Assembly: GCA_009782165.1 (NCBI GenBank)
Contig: WQUH01000190.1
Span: 1-10,760, forward strand
Length of the DNA stretch: 10,760 nucleotides
Direction of reading: 5' to 3'
From: Pseudomonadota bacterium
GTDB taxonomy: Bacteria > Desulfobacterota > Desulfobulbia > Desulfobulbales > Desulfobulbaceae
How positions within the stretch are numbered: the first letter of the stretch is position 1; every line of letters begins with the position of its first letter. Shown here piece after piece: positions 1 to 6,392 of the stretch. The translations under genes were made by a program, and so were the position numbers. Below the pieces are notes generated by a model. The model made no database searches, had not been told where the DNA came from, and worked only from the letters and a program-made list of their open reading frames with translations.

Positions 1-1
1 C

Positions 2-1999
2 TGGTGCGGCGCCATCGGTTTTTATGCGGCCCACTATCTCTTTTCCTTTCTCGGCCTGATCGGCTTCTTCCCAATCGCGCTGTTGGGATACACCCTGGGC
101 ACAACCCTGTTTTCCCGCACCGCCGCCGACCGGCTGCCCGCCATCGTGGTCGGCATCTCCGGGATCATGCTCAGCTCCTCGGGCCTGTTCGGCTCCGTGG
201 ACCAGTTGCTGGTCCCCGCCGCCTGCATCACGCCGGGCGGCTATCTTGGCGCCCTGGTGTGGCGTCTGCTCAACGGCGCGATCGGCGGCGTCGGCACGAT
301 TCTGGTCCTGGTGCCGATGGCCTTGCTGTCGTTGATGGCGGCGGTCCGCTTGAGTCCTCTGGCGCTGGTGCGCCGGCCCGAAAATCGCCTGGCAGCCCGG
401 CCGGGGGAGCCGCCGGAGATGGAGGAACCTCCGGTCAAGGTGCGGAAATCCCGAACCCGGAATCGACGGGACGAGGCTGTGCCGACCCGTGACGAACCGC
501 AGCCCGCGGCGCATGATCTCCGCCCGCCCGATGGAGCGCCGCCGGTCAGGGAGCGGTCTCGCGGCACGCAGGCGGGCGGCAGGGGACGATACCGGCTGCC
601 GCCGCTCTCCCTGTTGGATCGGTACGAGGAAGAGAATATCGAACTGAGCCGGGAGCACTACTACGAGGTGAGCGCGACCCTGACGGCGAAGTTGCAGGAT
701 TTTGGCGTGCAGGGGACGGTCGCCGGGATCTCGCCCGGACCGGTGGTGACAACCTATGAATTCTCGCCGGCGCCAGGGGTCAAAATCAACCGCATCGTGA
801 CCCTGGCCGATGATCTGGCGATGGTGCTCCGCGTCGATCGGGTGCGCATCGTCGGTTCGATCCCCGGCAAGGCGGCCATCGGCATCGAGATCCCCAATCC
901 GGTGCGGAGAACGGTTTTTCTCCACGATATCCTGACGAGTTCCGCCTACCAGGACGCCGCCTCGCCCCTGACCCTGGCCCTGGGCTTTGACGTCATCGGC
1001 CAGCCGGTGGTCGCCAATCTGGCCCGGATGCCGCATCTGCTCATCGCCGGGGCCACCGGCGCGGGCAAATCGGTGGCGATCAATGCCTTTATCGCCTCGA
1101 TCCTGTTCAGGGCGACCCCGGAGGAGGTCCGTCTGCTCATGATCGATCCCAAGCGGATCGAGCTGTCGGTGTACGATGACATCCCGCATCTGCTCCATCC
1201 CGTGGTGGTGGAGGCGAAGATGGCCTCCCGCGCCCTGCAGTGGGCGGTTCGGGAAATGGAGCGCCGCTACCGTCTGCTGGAGGAGAGGCGGGTCAAGTCG
1301 CTGGCCTCGTACAACCAGGCGGCCGAAGAGAAGCTCCCCTCGATTGTGGTCATTGTCGACGAACTGGCCGACCTGATGATGGTCGCCTCCAAGGACGTGG
1401 AAACCTCGATAGCCCGTCTGGCGCAGATGGCGCGCGCCGCGGGCATGCACATCATCCTGGCCACCCAGCGGCCATCGGTCGATGTGCTGACCGGCCTGAT
1501 CAAGGCCAACTTCCCCACCCGCATCTCGTTTAAGGTTTCGTCCAAGGTCGACTCCCGGACCATTCTCGACGGGTCCGGGGCCGAACATCTGCTCGGCATG
1601 GGCGACATGCTGTTCTTGCCGCCCGGCGCGGCCAAGTTGCAGCGGATCCACGGCGCCTTCATCTCCGAGCAGGAAACGGACCGGCTGGTCGACTACCTCA
1701 AAAGTCAGGGGACCGCCGAGTACGACGAATCGGTGCTGCACGGTATCGAGGAGGTTCCAGAGGAGACCGATGCCGGCAGCGAGGACTACGATGAAAAATA
1801 TGACGAGGCGGTCGCCGTGGTCACCGAGACGGGCCAGGCCTCGATCTCCATGGTGCAGCGCAGGTTGCGGGTGGGGTACAACCGTGCCGCCCGGATGATC
1901 GAGATCATGGAGAAAGAGGGCATTGTCGGCCCGGCCGACGGTTCGCGTCCGCGCGAAGTTCTGGTTCGTACGACCTATTCTGAAAACGATCAACGATGA
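2..1999 (+). CDS. ftsK: DNA translocase FtsK (5'-truncated by window edge)
   Basis: FtsK/SpoIIIE-family ATP-driven double-stranded DNA pump, anchored in the membrane at the division septum, where it clears and orients chromosome termini. The frame is open from base 2 with no start codon of its own, so the N-terminus lies outside the window; a TTG at 83 is internal, because the upstream residues (WCGAIGFYAAHYLFSFLGL) match the FtsK membrane domain. Fragment of 665 residues. Visible parts: hydrophobic membrane segments in about residues 8-120; a Pro/Arg/Glu-rich linker, about 120-205, short for the family; the alpha/beta motor with Walker A GATGAGKS (residues 350-357, bases 1049-1072) and Walker B IVVIVDE (448-454); and a C-terminal winged-helix gamma domain (about 598-660, with RVGYNRAARMIEIMEKEGIV) that reads polar KOPS-type sites. 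TGA stop at 1997. It is functionally unrelated to the apr genes downstream and separated from them by 428 bases. Family assignment is very secure. Confidence 0.96.
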   Translation, partial: WCGAIGFYAAHYLFSFLGLIGFFPIALLGYTLGTTLFSRTAADRLPAIVVGISGIMLSSSGLFGSVDQLLVPAACITPGGYLGALVWRLLNGAIGGVGTILVLVPMALLSLMAAVRLSPLALVRRPENRLAARPGEPPEMEEPPVKVRKSRTRNRRDEAVPTRDEPQPAAHDLRPPDGAPPVRERSRGTQAGGRGRYRLPPLSLLDRYEEENIELSREHYYEVSATLTAKLQDFGVQGTVAGISPGPVVTTYEFSPAPGVKINRIVTLADDLAMVLRVDRVRIVGSIPGKAAIGIEIPNPVRRTVFLHDILTSSAYQDAASPLTLALGFDVIGQPVVANLARMPHLLIAGATGAGKSVAINAFIASILFRATPEEVRLLMIDPKRIELSVYDDIPHLLHPVVVEAKMASRALQWAVREMERRYRLLEERRVKSLASYNQAAEEKLPSIVVIVDELADLMMVASKDVETSIARLAQMARAAGMHIILATQRPSVDVLTGLIKANFPTRISFKVSSKVDSRTILDGSGAEHLLGMGDMLFLPPGAAKLQRIHGAFISEQETDRLVDYLKSQGTAEYDESVLHGIEEVPEETDAGSEDYDEKYDEAVAVVTETGQASISMVQRRLRVGYNRAARMIEIMEKEGIVGPADGSRPREVLVRTTYSENDQR

Positions 2000-2020
2000 C
2001 GGCACGTTGCGGCATAAAAC

Positions 2021-2041
2021 AATCCGGCATCCGGCCGGATT
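2021..2041 (+). terminator. Stem-loop after ftsK, possible weak terminator
   Basis: Perfect 8-bp inverted repeat: AATCCGGC at 2021-2028 and GCCGGATT at 2034-2041, with a 5-nt loop, beginning 21 bases after the ftsK stop. There is no T-run after it (GCGGGCG follows), so it does not meet the usual intrinsic-terminator rule. It could protect the 3' end or be a Rho-assisted stop. The structure is seen directly; the function is inferred. Confidence 0.35.
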
Positions 2042-2139
2042 GCGGGCGCATGGCGAACAGCGATTCGTTGTGTGGAGATGGCCGGCAGCATTTATCCATA
2101 TTTCTGATGCTATTATTAGATTTAGTTGTTCGATGCCGG

Positions 2140-2203
2140 TTTGTTAAATTTTGTTATTCCGTACTATTTTGACGATTTTTCTTGACATCGAGACGGTAAC
2201 AAA
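2140..2203 (+). promoter_or_regulatory. TTTGTTA boxes around the aprB promoter (candidate operator)
   Basis: TTTGTTA occurs at 2140-2146 and again at 2150-2156, exactly 10 bases (about one helical turn) apart, and its reverse complement TAACAAA lies at 2197-2203 inside the -35/-10 spacer of the candidate aprB promoter. Two boxes upstream of -35 and one within the promoter is a plausible layout for a transcription factor. Rex-type redox regulators bind sites built from TTGTxA half-sites and are known to control sulfate-reduction genes in some Desulfovibrio, but these boxes do not form a canonical palindrome with 4-6 nt spacing, so the regulator cannot be named. The region is AT-rich, which raises the chance of coincidence. 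Confidence 0.35.
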
Positions 2204-2210
2204 TTAATAG
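2182..2210 (+). promoter_or_regulatory. Candidate sigma70-type promoter of aprBA
   Basis: A perfect -35 hexamer TTGACA (2182-2187), a 17-bp spacer, then TAATAG (2205-2210) as a weaker -10 (keeps the first T, second A and fifth A of TATAAT). An AT-rich stretch (about 2101-2180) upstream could act as an UP element. Transcription would begin near 2217, giving a leader of about 210 nt before aprB. It is the best promoter match in the ftsK-aprB gap and correctly oriented for a highly expressed operon. The start site is inferred, not shown. Confidence 0.6.
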
Positions 2211-2216
2211 TGCTAA

Positions 2217-2427
2217 GGTCTGGAAATGAGTGGCTGTTCATTTTTTTGTGCCATGGAAATTGATTTGCGAATGGGTGCAAATAATGAGCGGGCCGCGCAC
2301 CGACTGCGGTCAAAAACGGATGGCTCCGCGCCATGCGTGTTTGTGTTGCTTGTACAGTGAAGTCAGAGGTTGATGGTTGTCCAGATCGGGCGCCGAAACG
2401 GAAAATCCAAGTGAGGAGGTAGTTTAA
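2217..2427 (+). other. Long 5' leader of aprB mRNA, no recognised riboswitch
   Basis: This is the untranslated stretch between the predicted transcription start and aprB. It contains a small hairpin, ATGGC (2320-2324), loop TCCGC, GCCAT (2330-2334), and a GC-rich patch (2290-2309) that could fold with it. A 44-codon ORF (ATG 2226, TGA 2358-2360) with a weak AAGG upstream is open in this leader; see the findings. I recognise no SAM, cobalamin or other riboswitch consensus. The leader ends in a strong AGGAGGT Shine-Dalgarno at 2414-2420. Over the whole 2000-2427 gap I see no conventional gene. Confidence 0.4.
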
Positions 2428-2853
2428 ATGCCAAGTTACGTAGATCCTTCAAAGTGCGATGGTTGTAAGGGCGGCGACAAGACCGCCTGCATGTACATCT
2501 GCCCCAATGACCTGATGGTGCTCAATGTCGAGGCCATGAGGGCATACAATCAGGAGCCGGATGCATGCTGGGAGTGCTATTCCTGTGTCAAGATTTGTCC
2601 GCAGGGCGCGATCTTTGTCCGTGGGTACGACGACTTTGTGCCGCTGGGCGGCCAGGTTCACCCGATGCGTTCTTCCGACTCCATCATGTGGACCGTCAAG
2701 TTCCGCAACGGCAACATCAAACGCTTCAAGTTCCCCATCCGGACCACAGCGGAAGGCGCGGCCAACGACTATGCCGGCCAGCGGGGCGCGAATCTGGATG
2801 ACGAATGCCTGCTGCTCGAAAGCAATCTGCCGAAGCCCACCAAACTGGCCTGA
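2428..2853 (+). CDS. aprB: Adenylylsulfate (APS) reductase, beta subunit
   Basis: Iron-sulfur subunit of dissimilatory APS reductase (AMP + sulfite from APS, or the reverse), a cytoplasmic AprAB heterodimer. It passes electrons through two [4Fe-4S] clusters to the FAD in AprA. The protein is 141 residues, near the family's usual 140-165. The ferredoxin part holds two cysteine sets: C10, C13, C21 and C25, and C47, C50, C53 and C57. W48, within CWECYSC, matches the conserved tryptophan known from the Archaeoglobus structure to lie between cluster and flavin. The segment PLGGQVHPMRSSDSIMWTVK (about residues 72-91) is typical of AprB and leads into a C-terminal tail that in known structures wraps around AprA. 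The start is fixed by AGGAGGT at 2414-2420, 7 nt upstream. It is first in the apr transcript, 71 bases before aprA. The cysteine pattern and length leave little doubt. Confidence 0.97.
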   Translation: MPSYVDPSKCDGCKGGDKTACMYICPNDLMVLNVEAMRAYNQEPDACWECYSCVKICPQGAIFVRGYDDFVPLGGQVHPMRSSDSIMWTVKFRNGNIKRFKFPIRTTAEGAANDYAGQRGANLDDECLLLESNLPKPTKLA

Positions 2854-2924
2854 TTGCCAAGGCGGATTGGGGTTCATTAGGTTTGAGTTCTGTTCTGATA
2901 CTATTATCTTAAGGAGATAGGAAT

Positions 2925-4940
2925 ATGGCATTACCGAATAAGCCAAAAGGCGAGCTTGTTGCCGTCGTCGATCCGGAAATCGTTGAGCATAGCTGTGATG
3001 TACTGATCGTTGGCGGCGGTATGGCTGCCTGCGGCACCGCTTTCGAGATCAAGAAGTGGGCCCCCGAGGGCATGAAAGTCATCCTCTGCGACAAGGCGTC
3101 CCTGGAGCGTTCCGGCGCTGTTGCGCAGGGCCTGTCCGCCATCAACACCTACATCGGCGAGAACCCCATCGAAGACTATGTCAAGATGGTGCGCAACGAC
3201 CTGATGGGCGTGGTTCGCGAGGATCTGATCTATGACCTCGGCCGTCACGTGGACGAGTCTGTTATGCTGTTTGAGGAATGGGGACTGCCGATCTGGAAGA
3301 GAGCGGACGACGGCTCCAACCTCGACGGCGCCAAGCCTGCCAAGACCCTCCGCGAAGGCGGCACCCCGGTTCGTACCGGCAAGTGGCAGATCATGATCAA
3401 CGGCGAGTCCTATAAGTGTATCGTTGCCGAGCCTGCCAAAAAGGCGCTGGGCGAAGAAAACATTCTGGAGCGCGTTTTCATCGTCAAGATGCTGCTTGAC
3501 AAGAACAAAGAGAATACCATCGCCGGCGCTGTCGGTTTCTCGACCCGTGAGAACAAGGTGCATGTGTTCAAGTGCAAAACCGCTCTCGTAGCCTGCGGCG
3601 GCGCGGTCAACATTTTCCGGCCGCGGTCCACCGGCGAAGGCAAAGGCCGCGCCTGGTATCCGGTATGGAATGCCGGTTCCACCTACACCATGTGCGCTCA
3701 GGTCGGCGCCACGCTGACCATGATGGAAAACCGTTTCACCCCCTCGCGCTTCAAAGATGGATACGGTCCGGTTGGCGCCTGGTTCCTTCTGTTCAAGGCC
3801 AAAGTACAGAACGGTCTGGGCGAGTTCTACGCCAACAGCCCGGCGGTCAAGGACGAGCTGGCCAAGTACATGCCCTATGGCGCATCTCCCGTTACCCCGA
3901 CCTGTCTGCGGAACCACCTGATGCTCAACGAGCTGAAGGCTGGCCGCGGCCCGATCTACATGGCCACCGAGGTTGCTCTGAACGCCTTCCTGGATGCGCA
4001 GCGCGCCGCCGGCAAGGATGAGAAAGAGGTGAAGAAGTTCTGGAAGCACCTCGAATCCGAGGCATGGGAAGACTTCCTGGATATGTCCGTTGGCCAGGCC
4101 GGTCTGTGGGCCGGTATGGACATCGAGCCCGAGAAGGTTGGCTCCGAGATCATGCCGACCGAACCCTACATGCTGGGTTCCCACTCCGGCTGCTGCGGCA
4201 TCTGGACCTCCGGCCCAGAAGAGGACTGGGTTCCCGCCATCAATGGTCCCCGCTCGCATCAGTACAAATGGGGCTACAACCGCATGACCACCGTCAACGG
4301 TCTGTTCACCGCCGGTGACGGCGTCGGCGCCTCCGGCCACAAGTTCTCCTCCGGCTCCCATGCCGAAGGCCGTATCTGTGCCAAGCAGATGGTCAAGTAC
4401 TGCCGCGACAACGCCGGCTTTACTCCCGAGTTGGCGCAGACTGCAAAAGAGCTGGCCGACGAGGTGTACGCACCGGTTCGGCTGTACAATCAGTTCAAGG
4501 ATGCAACCACCGCAGCCGACGTGAACCCGAACTACGTCAAGCCGGCCGGTATGATGATGCGTCTGATGAAGGCCACCGACGAGTACGGCGGTGGTGTGGC
4601 CACCTACTACATGACCTCCGGCAAACTGCTCAACATCTGTCTCGACCTGCTCCGGCTGATGCGTGAAGATGCGGAGAAGATGGCCGCCGGCGACCTGCAT
4701 GAGTTGATGCGTGCCTGGGAGAACTATCACCGCATCTGGTGTGTAGAGACCCATATCCGTCACATCGAGTTCCGGAAGGAATCCCGTTATCCCGGATTCT
4801 ACTATCGTTCCGACTATCCGACCTGCGATGACGAGAACTGGAAGGTCTTCGTCAACTCCACCTTTGATCCGAAGACCAAAGAGTGGAAGTGCGAGAAGGT
4901 TCCGTGCATCAACGTTATCGAGACCACTCCTTGGCTTTGA
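2925..4940 (+). CDS. aprA: Adenylylsulfate (APS) reductase, alpha subunit
   Basis: Catalytic flavoprotein of dissimilatory APS reductase, in the fumarate-reductase/succinate-dehydrogenase flavoprotein superfamily; FAD N5 forms an adduct with sulfite. The protein is 671 residues (family about 620-680). The Rossmann FAD site GGGMAACG is at residues 30-37, and SGAVAQGLSAINTY (63-76) contacts the flavin. From remembered Archaeoglobus numbering, N74, W244, R275 (in SRFKDGYGP) and H420 (in GSHSGCCGIW) are likely the active-site Asn74, Trp234, Arg265 and His398; this mapping is from memory and was not aligned by tool. The C-terminus ends CINVIETTPWL. AAGGAG at 2911-2916, 8 nt upstream, sets the ATG start. 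Rare TTA, CTA and TCA codons are absent after codon 3, which suggests strong expression bias and creates a long spurious antisense frame. A strong terminator follows. Confidence 0.98.
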   Translation: MALPNKPKGELVAVVDPEIVEHSCDVLIVGGGMAACGTAFEIKKWAPEGMKVILCDKASLERSGAVAQGLSAINTYIGENPIEDYVKMVRNDLMGVVREDLIYDLGRHVDESVMLFEEWGLPIWKRADDGSNLDGAKPAKTLREGGTPVRTGKWQIMINGESYKCIVAEPAKKALGEENILERVFIVKMLLDKNKENTIAGAVGFSTRENKVHVFKCKTALVACGGAVNIFRPRSTGEGKGRAWYPVWNAGSTYTMCAQVGATLTMMENRFTPSRFKDGYGPVGAWFLLFKAKVQNGLGEFYANSPAVKDELAKYMPYGASPVTPTCLRNHLMLNELKAGRGPIYMATEVALNAFLDAQRAAGKDEKEVKKFWKHLESEAWEDFLDMSVGQAGLWAGMDIEPEKVGSEIMPTEPYMLGSHSGCCGIWTSGPEEDWVPAINGPRSHQYKWGYNRMTTVNGLFTAGDGVGASGHKFSSGSHAEGRICAKQMVKYCRDNAGFTPELAQTAKELADEVYAPVRLYNQFKDATTAADVNPNYVKPAGMMMRLMKATDEYGGGVATYYMTSGKLLNICLDLLRLMREDAEKMAAGDLHELMRAWENYHRIWCVETHIRHIEFRKESRYPGFYYRSDYPTCDDENWKVFVNSTFDPKTKEWKCEKVPCINVIETTPWL

Positions 4941-4967
4941 TTTCGATAACACATTGATTATCTGATC

Positions 4968-5008
4968 AAAAATCTCCAGACTCCTTTTGTGGAGTCTGGA
5001 GATTTTTT
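4968..5008 (+). terminator. Intrinsic terminator of the apr operon
   Basis: A perfect 17-bp inverted repeat: left arm 4968-4984 (five A's then TCTCCAGACTCC), loop TTTTGT 4985-4990, right arm 4991-5007 ending in a T-run to 5008. It lies 27 bases past the aprA stop. The GC-containing stem with flanking A and T tracts is a textbook Rho-independent terminator that could work in both directions. It implies that apr mRNA mostly ends before qmoA. Confidence 0.93.
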
Positions 5009-5030
5009 GTATCAACTGGGTTGTTTTTGT

Positions 5031-5059
5031 TTGAGTTGATCCGAAAGATGAAGTAATTT
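5031..5059 (+). promoter_or_regulatory. Candidate promoter of qmoA
   Basis: TTGAGT (5031-5036), a 17-bp spacer and TAATTT (5054-5059), a moderate match to sigma70 hexamers (4/6 and 3/6). A start near 5066 would leave a leader of about 60 nt before qmoA. The strong terminator just upstream makes a separate qmo promoter likely, but the hexamers alone are not decisive. The -10 lies between the two arms of the dyad listed separately. Confidence 0.4.
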
Positions 5060-5076
5060 TTCAAATTTCGGATCAA
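5036..5076 (+). repeat. Perfect 11-bp dyad upstream of qmoA
   Basis: TTGATCCGAAA at 5036-5046 and its exact reverse complement TTTCGGATCAA at 5066-5076, separated by 19 nt. The arm centres are 30 bp apart, about three helical turns, and imperfect pairing extends two bases outward on each side. The arms flank the candidate -10 of qmoA, as expected for an operator bound cooperatively; as RNA it could also form a hairpin. No T-run follows, so it is not a terminator. The dyad is directly visible; the regulator is unknown. Confidence 0.6.
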
Positions 5077-5126
5077 TTGAACCAGAAATCACCTTTCATC
5101 AATACCAGCAGTCATGGAGGATTGGC

Positions 5127-6380
5127 ATGAGTAACACTGCAGGCAATGGTGCGGTACTGGTTGTGGGTGGCGGTATCAGTGGTCTGACCGCCGCGCTCGA
5201 AGCTGCTGAAGTCGGCAACGATGTTTTTCTTGTTGAGAAGAACGCCTACTTTGGCGGCCGGGTTGCCCAGCTCAACCAGTATTTCCCCAAACTTTGTCCC
5301 CCCACCTGTGGGCTTGAAATCAATTTTAAGCGCATCAAAGACAACCGTCGGATCAGGACCTATACCCTGACGACTGTCAAGTCGGTCAGCGGCGGCCCGG
5401 GAAATTTCGAGGTCCAGTTGGAAACAGCGCCACGGTACATCAATGCCAACTGCACGGCCTGTGGCGATTGCGCGCAAGCTTGCGGCGAGGAAATCGCCGA
5501 TCCGTTCAACTTCGGCATGAACACCACCAAGGCAGTGTATCTTCCCCATGAGATGGCCTTTCCGCGCAGGTATGTCCTGGCGAAAGAGGCCTGCTCCGCC
5601 GCATCGCTGGATGCGATCAAAGCTGCCTGCAAGTACAATGCGGTTGATCTGGACATGCAGCCGCAAACCTTTACCCTGAAGGTCAGCTCCATCATCTGGT
5701 CGACCGGGTGGAATCCCTACGATCCCGCCAAGATCACCAACCTGAACTTCAGCTCCTCGAAGGCCATCGTCACCAACATGATGATGGAGCGCCTGGCAGC
5801 CGCCAACGGCCCGACCAAAGGCAAAATTCTTCGTCCCGGCGACGGCAAGGAGCCCGCCTCTTTTGCCTTTGTCCAATGTGCCGGTTCGCGCGACGAGAAC
5901 CATCTGCAGCACTGCTCCTACATCTGCTGCATGGCGACCTTCAAGCAGATCTCCTATATCCGAGCTCAATATCCGGATGCCAAGATCTACGTCTTCTACA
6001 TCGATCTGCGCACCCCGGGCAAGTACGAGCATTTCCGCGAGAAGTTCATGGCCGATGCCAATACGACCTTCATCAAGGGGAAGGTGGCCGACATCGTCGC
6101 GGAGCGGGATGGCGGCGTGACTGTCACCGCTGAAAATGCCATTACCGGCGCCAAGGTTCACCAGAAAGTCGACCTGTGCGTTCTGGCAACCGGCATGGAA
6201 CCGGCGCTGGGAGAGCAGGGCAAGGCCTTGAATGTGGCCATGGACGGCAATGGATTCGTGGTTTCTGATGCTGCGAAGGGAATGCTCTCAGCAGGTTGCG
6301 CCAAAGCTGCCGTCGATGTGTATACCAGTGGACAAGCCTCCACGGCAGCCGCCCTTAAAGCAATTCAGATCGGACGTTAG
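5127..6380 (+). CDS. qmoA: Qmo complex subunit A, HdrA-like FAD/Fe-S protein
   Basis: Soluble flavoprotein subunit of the quinone-interacting membrane-bound oxidoreductase that exchanges electrons between menaquinone and APS reductase. It is 417 residues, the usual QmoA size. The FAD-binding Rossmann motif GGGISG is at residues 14-19. CPPTCG (C57, C61) follows, then a ferredoxin-like CxxCxxCxxxC set C109, C112, C115 and C119 (NCTACGDCAQACGEE). An HdrA-type signature follows: C251 in CAGSRD, and C263, C267 and C268 in HCSYICC. These features match heterodisulfide-reductase subunit A relatives. The start is set by GGAGG at 5116-5120. The qmoB Shine-Dalgarno overlaps its stop codon, indicating translational coupling. 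The order qmoA-qmoB-qmoC directly after aprBA is diagnostic and separates it from other HdrA homologues. Confidence 0.95.
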   Translation: MSNTAGNGAVLVVGGGISGLTAALEAAEVGNDVFLVEKNAYFGGRVAQLNQYFPKLCPPTCGLEINFKRIKDNRRIRTYTLTTVKSVSGGPGNFEVQLETAPRYINANCTACGDCAQACGEEIADPFNFGMNTTKAVYLPHEMAFPRRYVLAKEACSAASLDAIKAACKYNAVDLDMQPQTFTLKVSSIIWSTGWNPYDPAKITNLNFSSSKAIVTNMMMERLAAANGPTKGKILRPGDGKEPASFAFVQCAGSRDENHLQHCSYICCMATFKQISYIRAQYPDAKIYVFYIDLRTPGKYEHFREKFMADANTTFIKGKVADIVAERDGGVTVTAENAITGAKVHQKVDLCVLATGMEPALGEQGKALNVAMDGNGFVVSDAAKGMLSAGCAKAAVDVYTSGQASTAAALKAIQIGR

Positions 6381-6392
6381 GAGGAAGAGTCA

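Noticed and set aside
4..492. 162-codon + strand frame near the window start
   Set aside because: Out of frame with ftsK, whose membrane and linker sequence explains the region; the product is Arg/Gly/Ala-rich without a domain.
2217..2427. Riboswitch in the apr leader
   Set aside because: Only short hairpins are visible; no conserved motif of a known riboswitch class was recognised by eye.
2882..2908. Possible internal promoter before aprA (TTGAGT with TATTAT or TATCTT)
   Set aside because: TATTAT would be only 13 bp from TTGAGT, and the properly spaced TATCTT is weak; aprB-aprA co-transcription explains the arrangement.
5112..6161. 349-codon minus-strand frame over qmoA
   Set aside because: Codon-aligned antisense shadow of a secure gene, with no recognisable domain or ribosome binding site.
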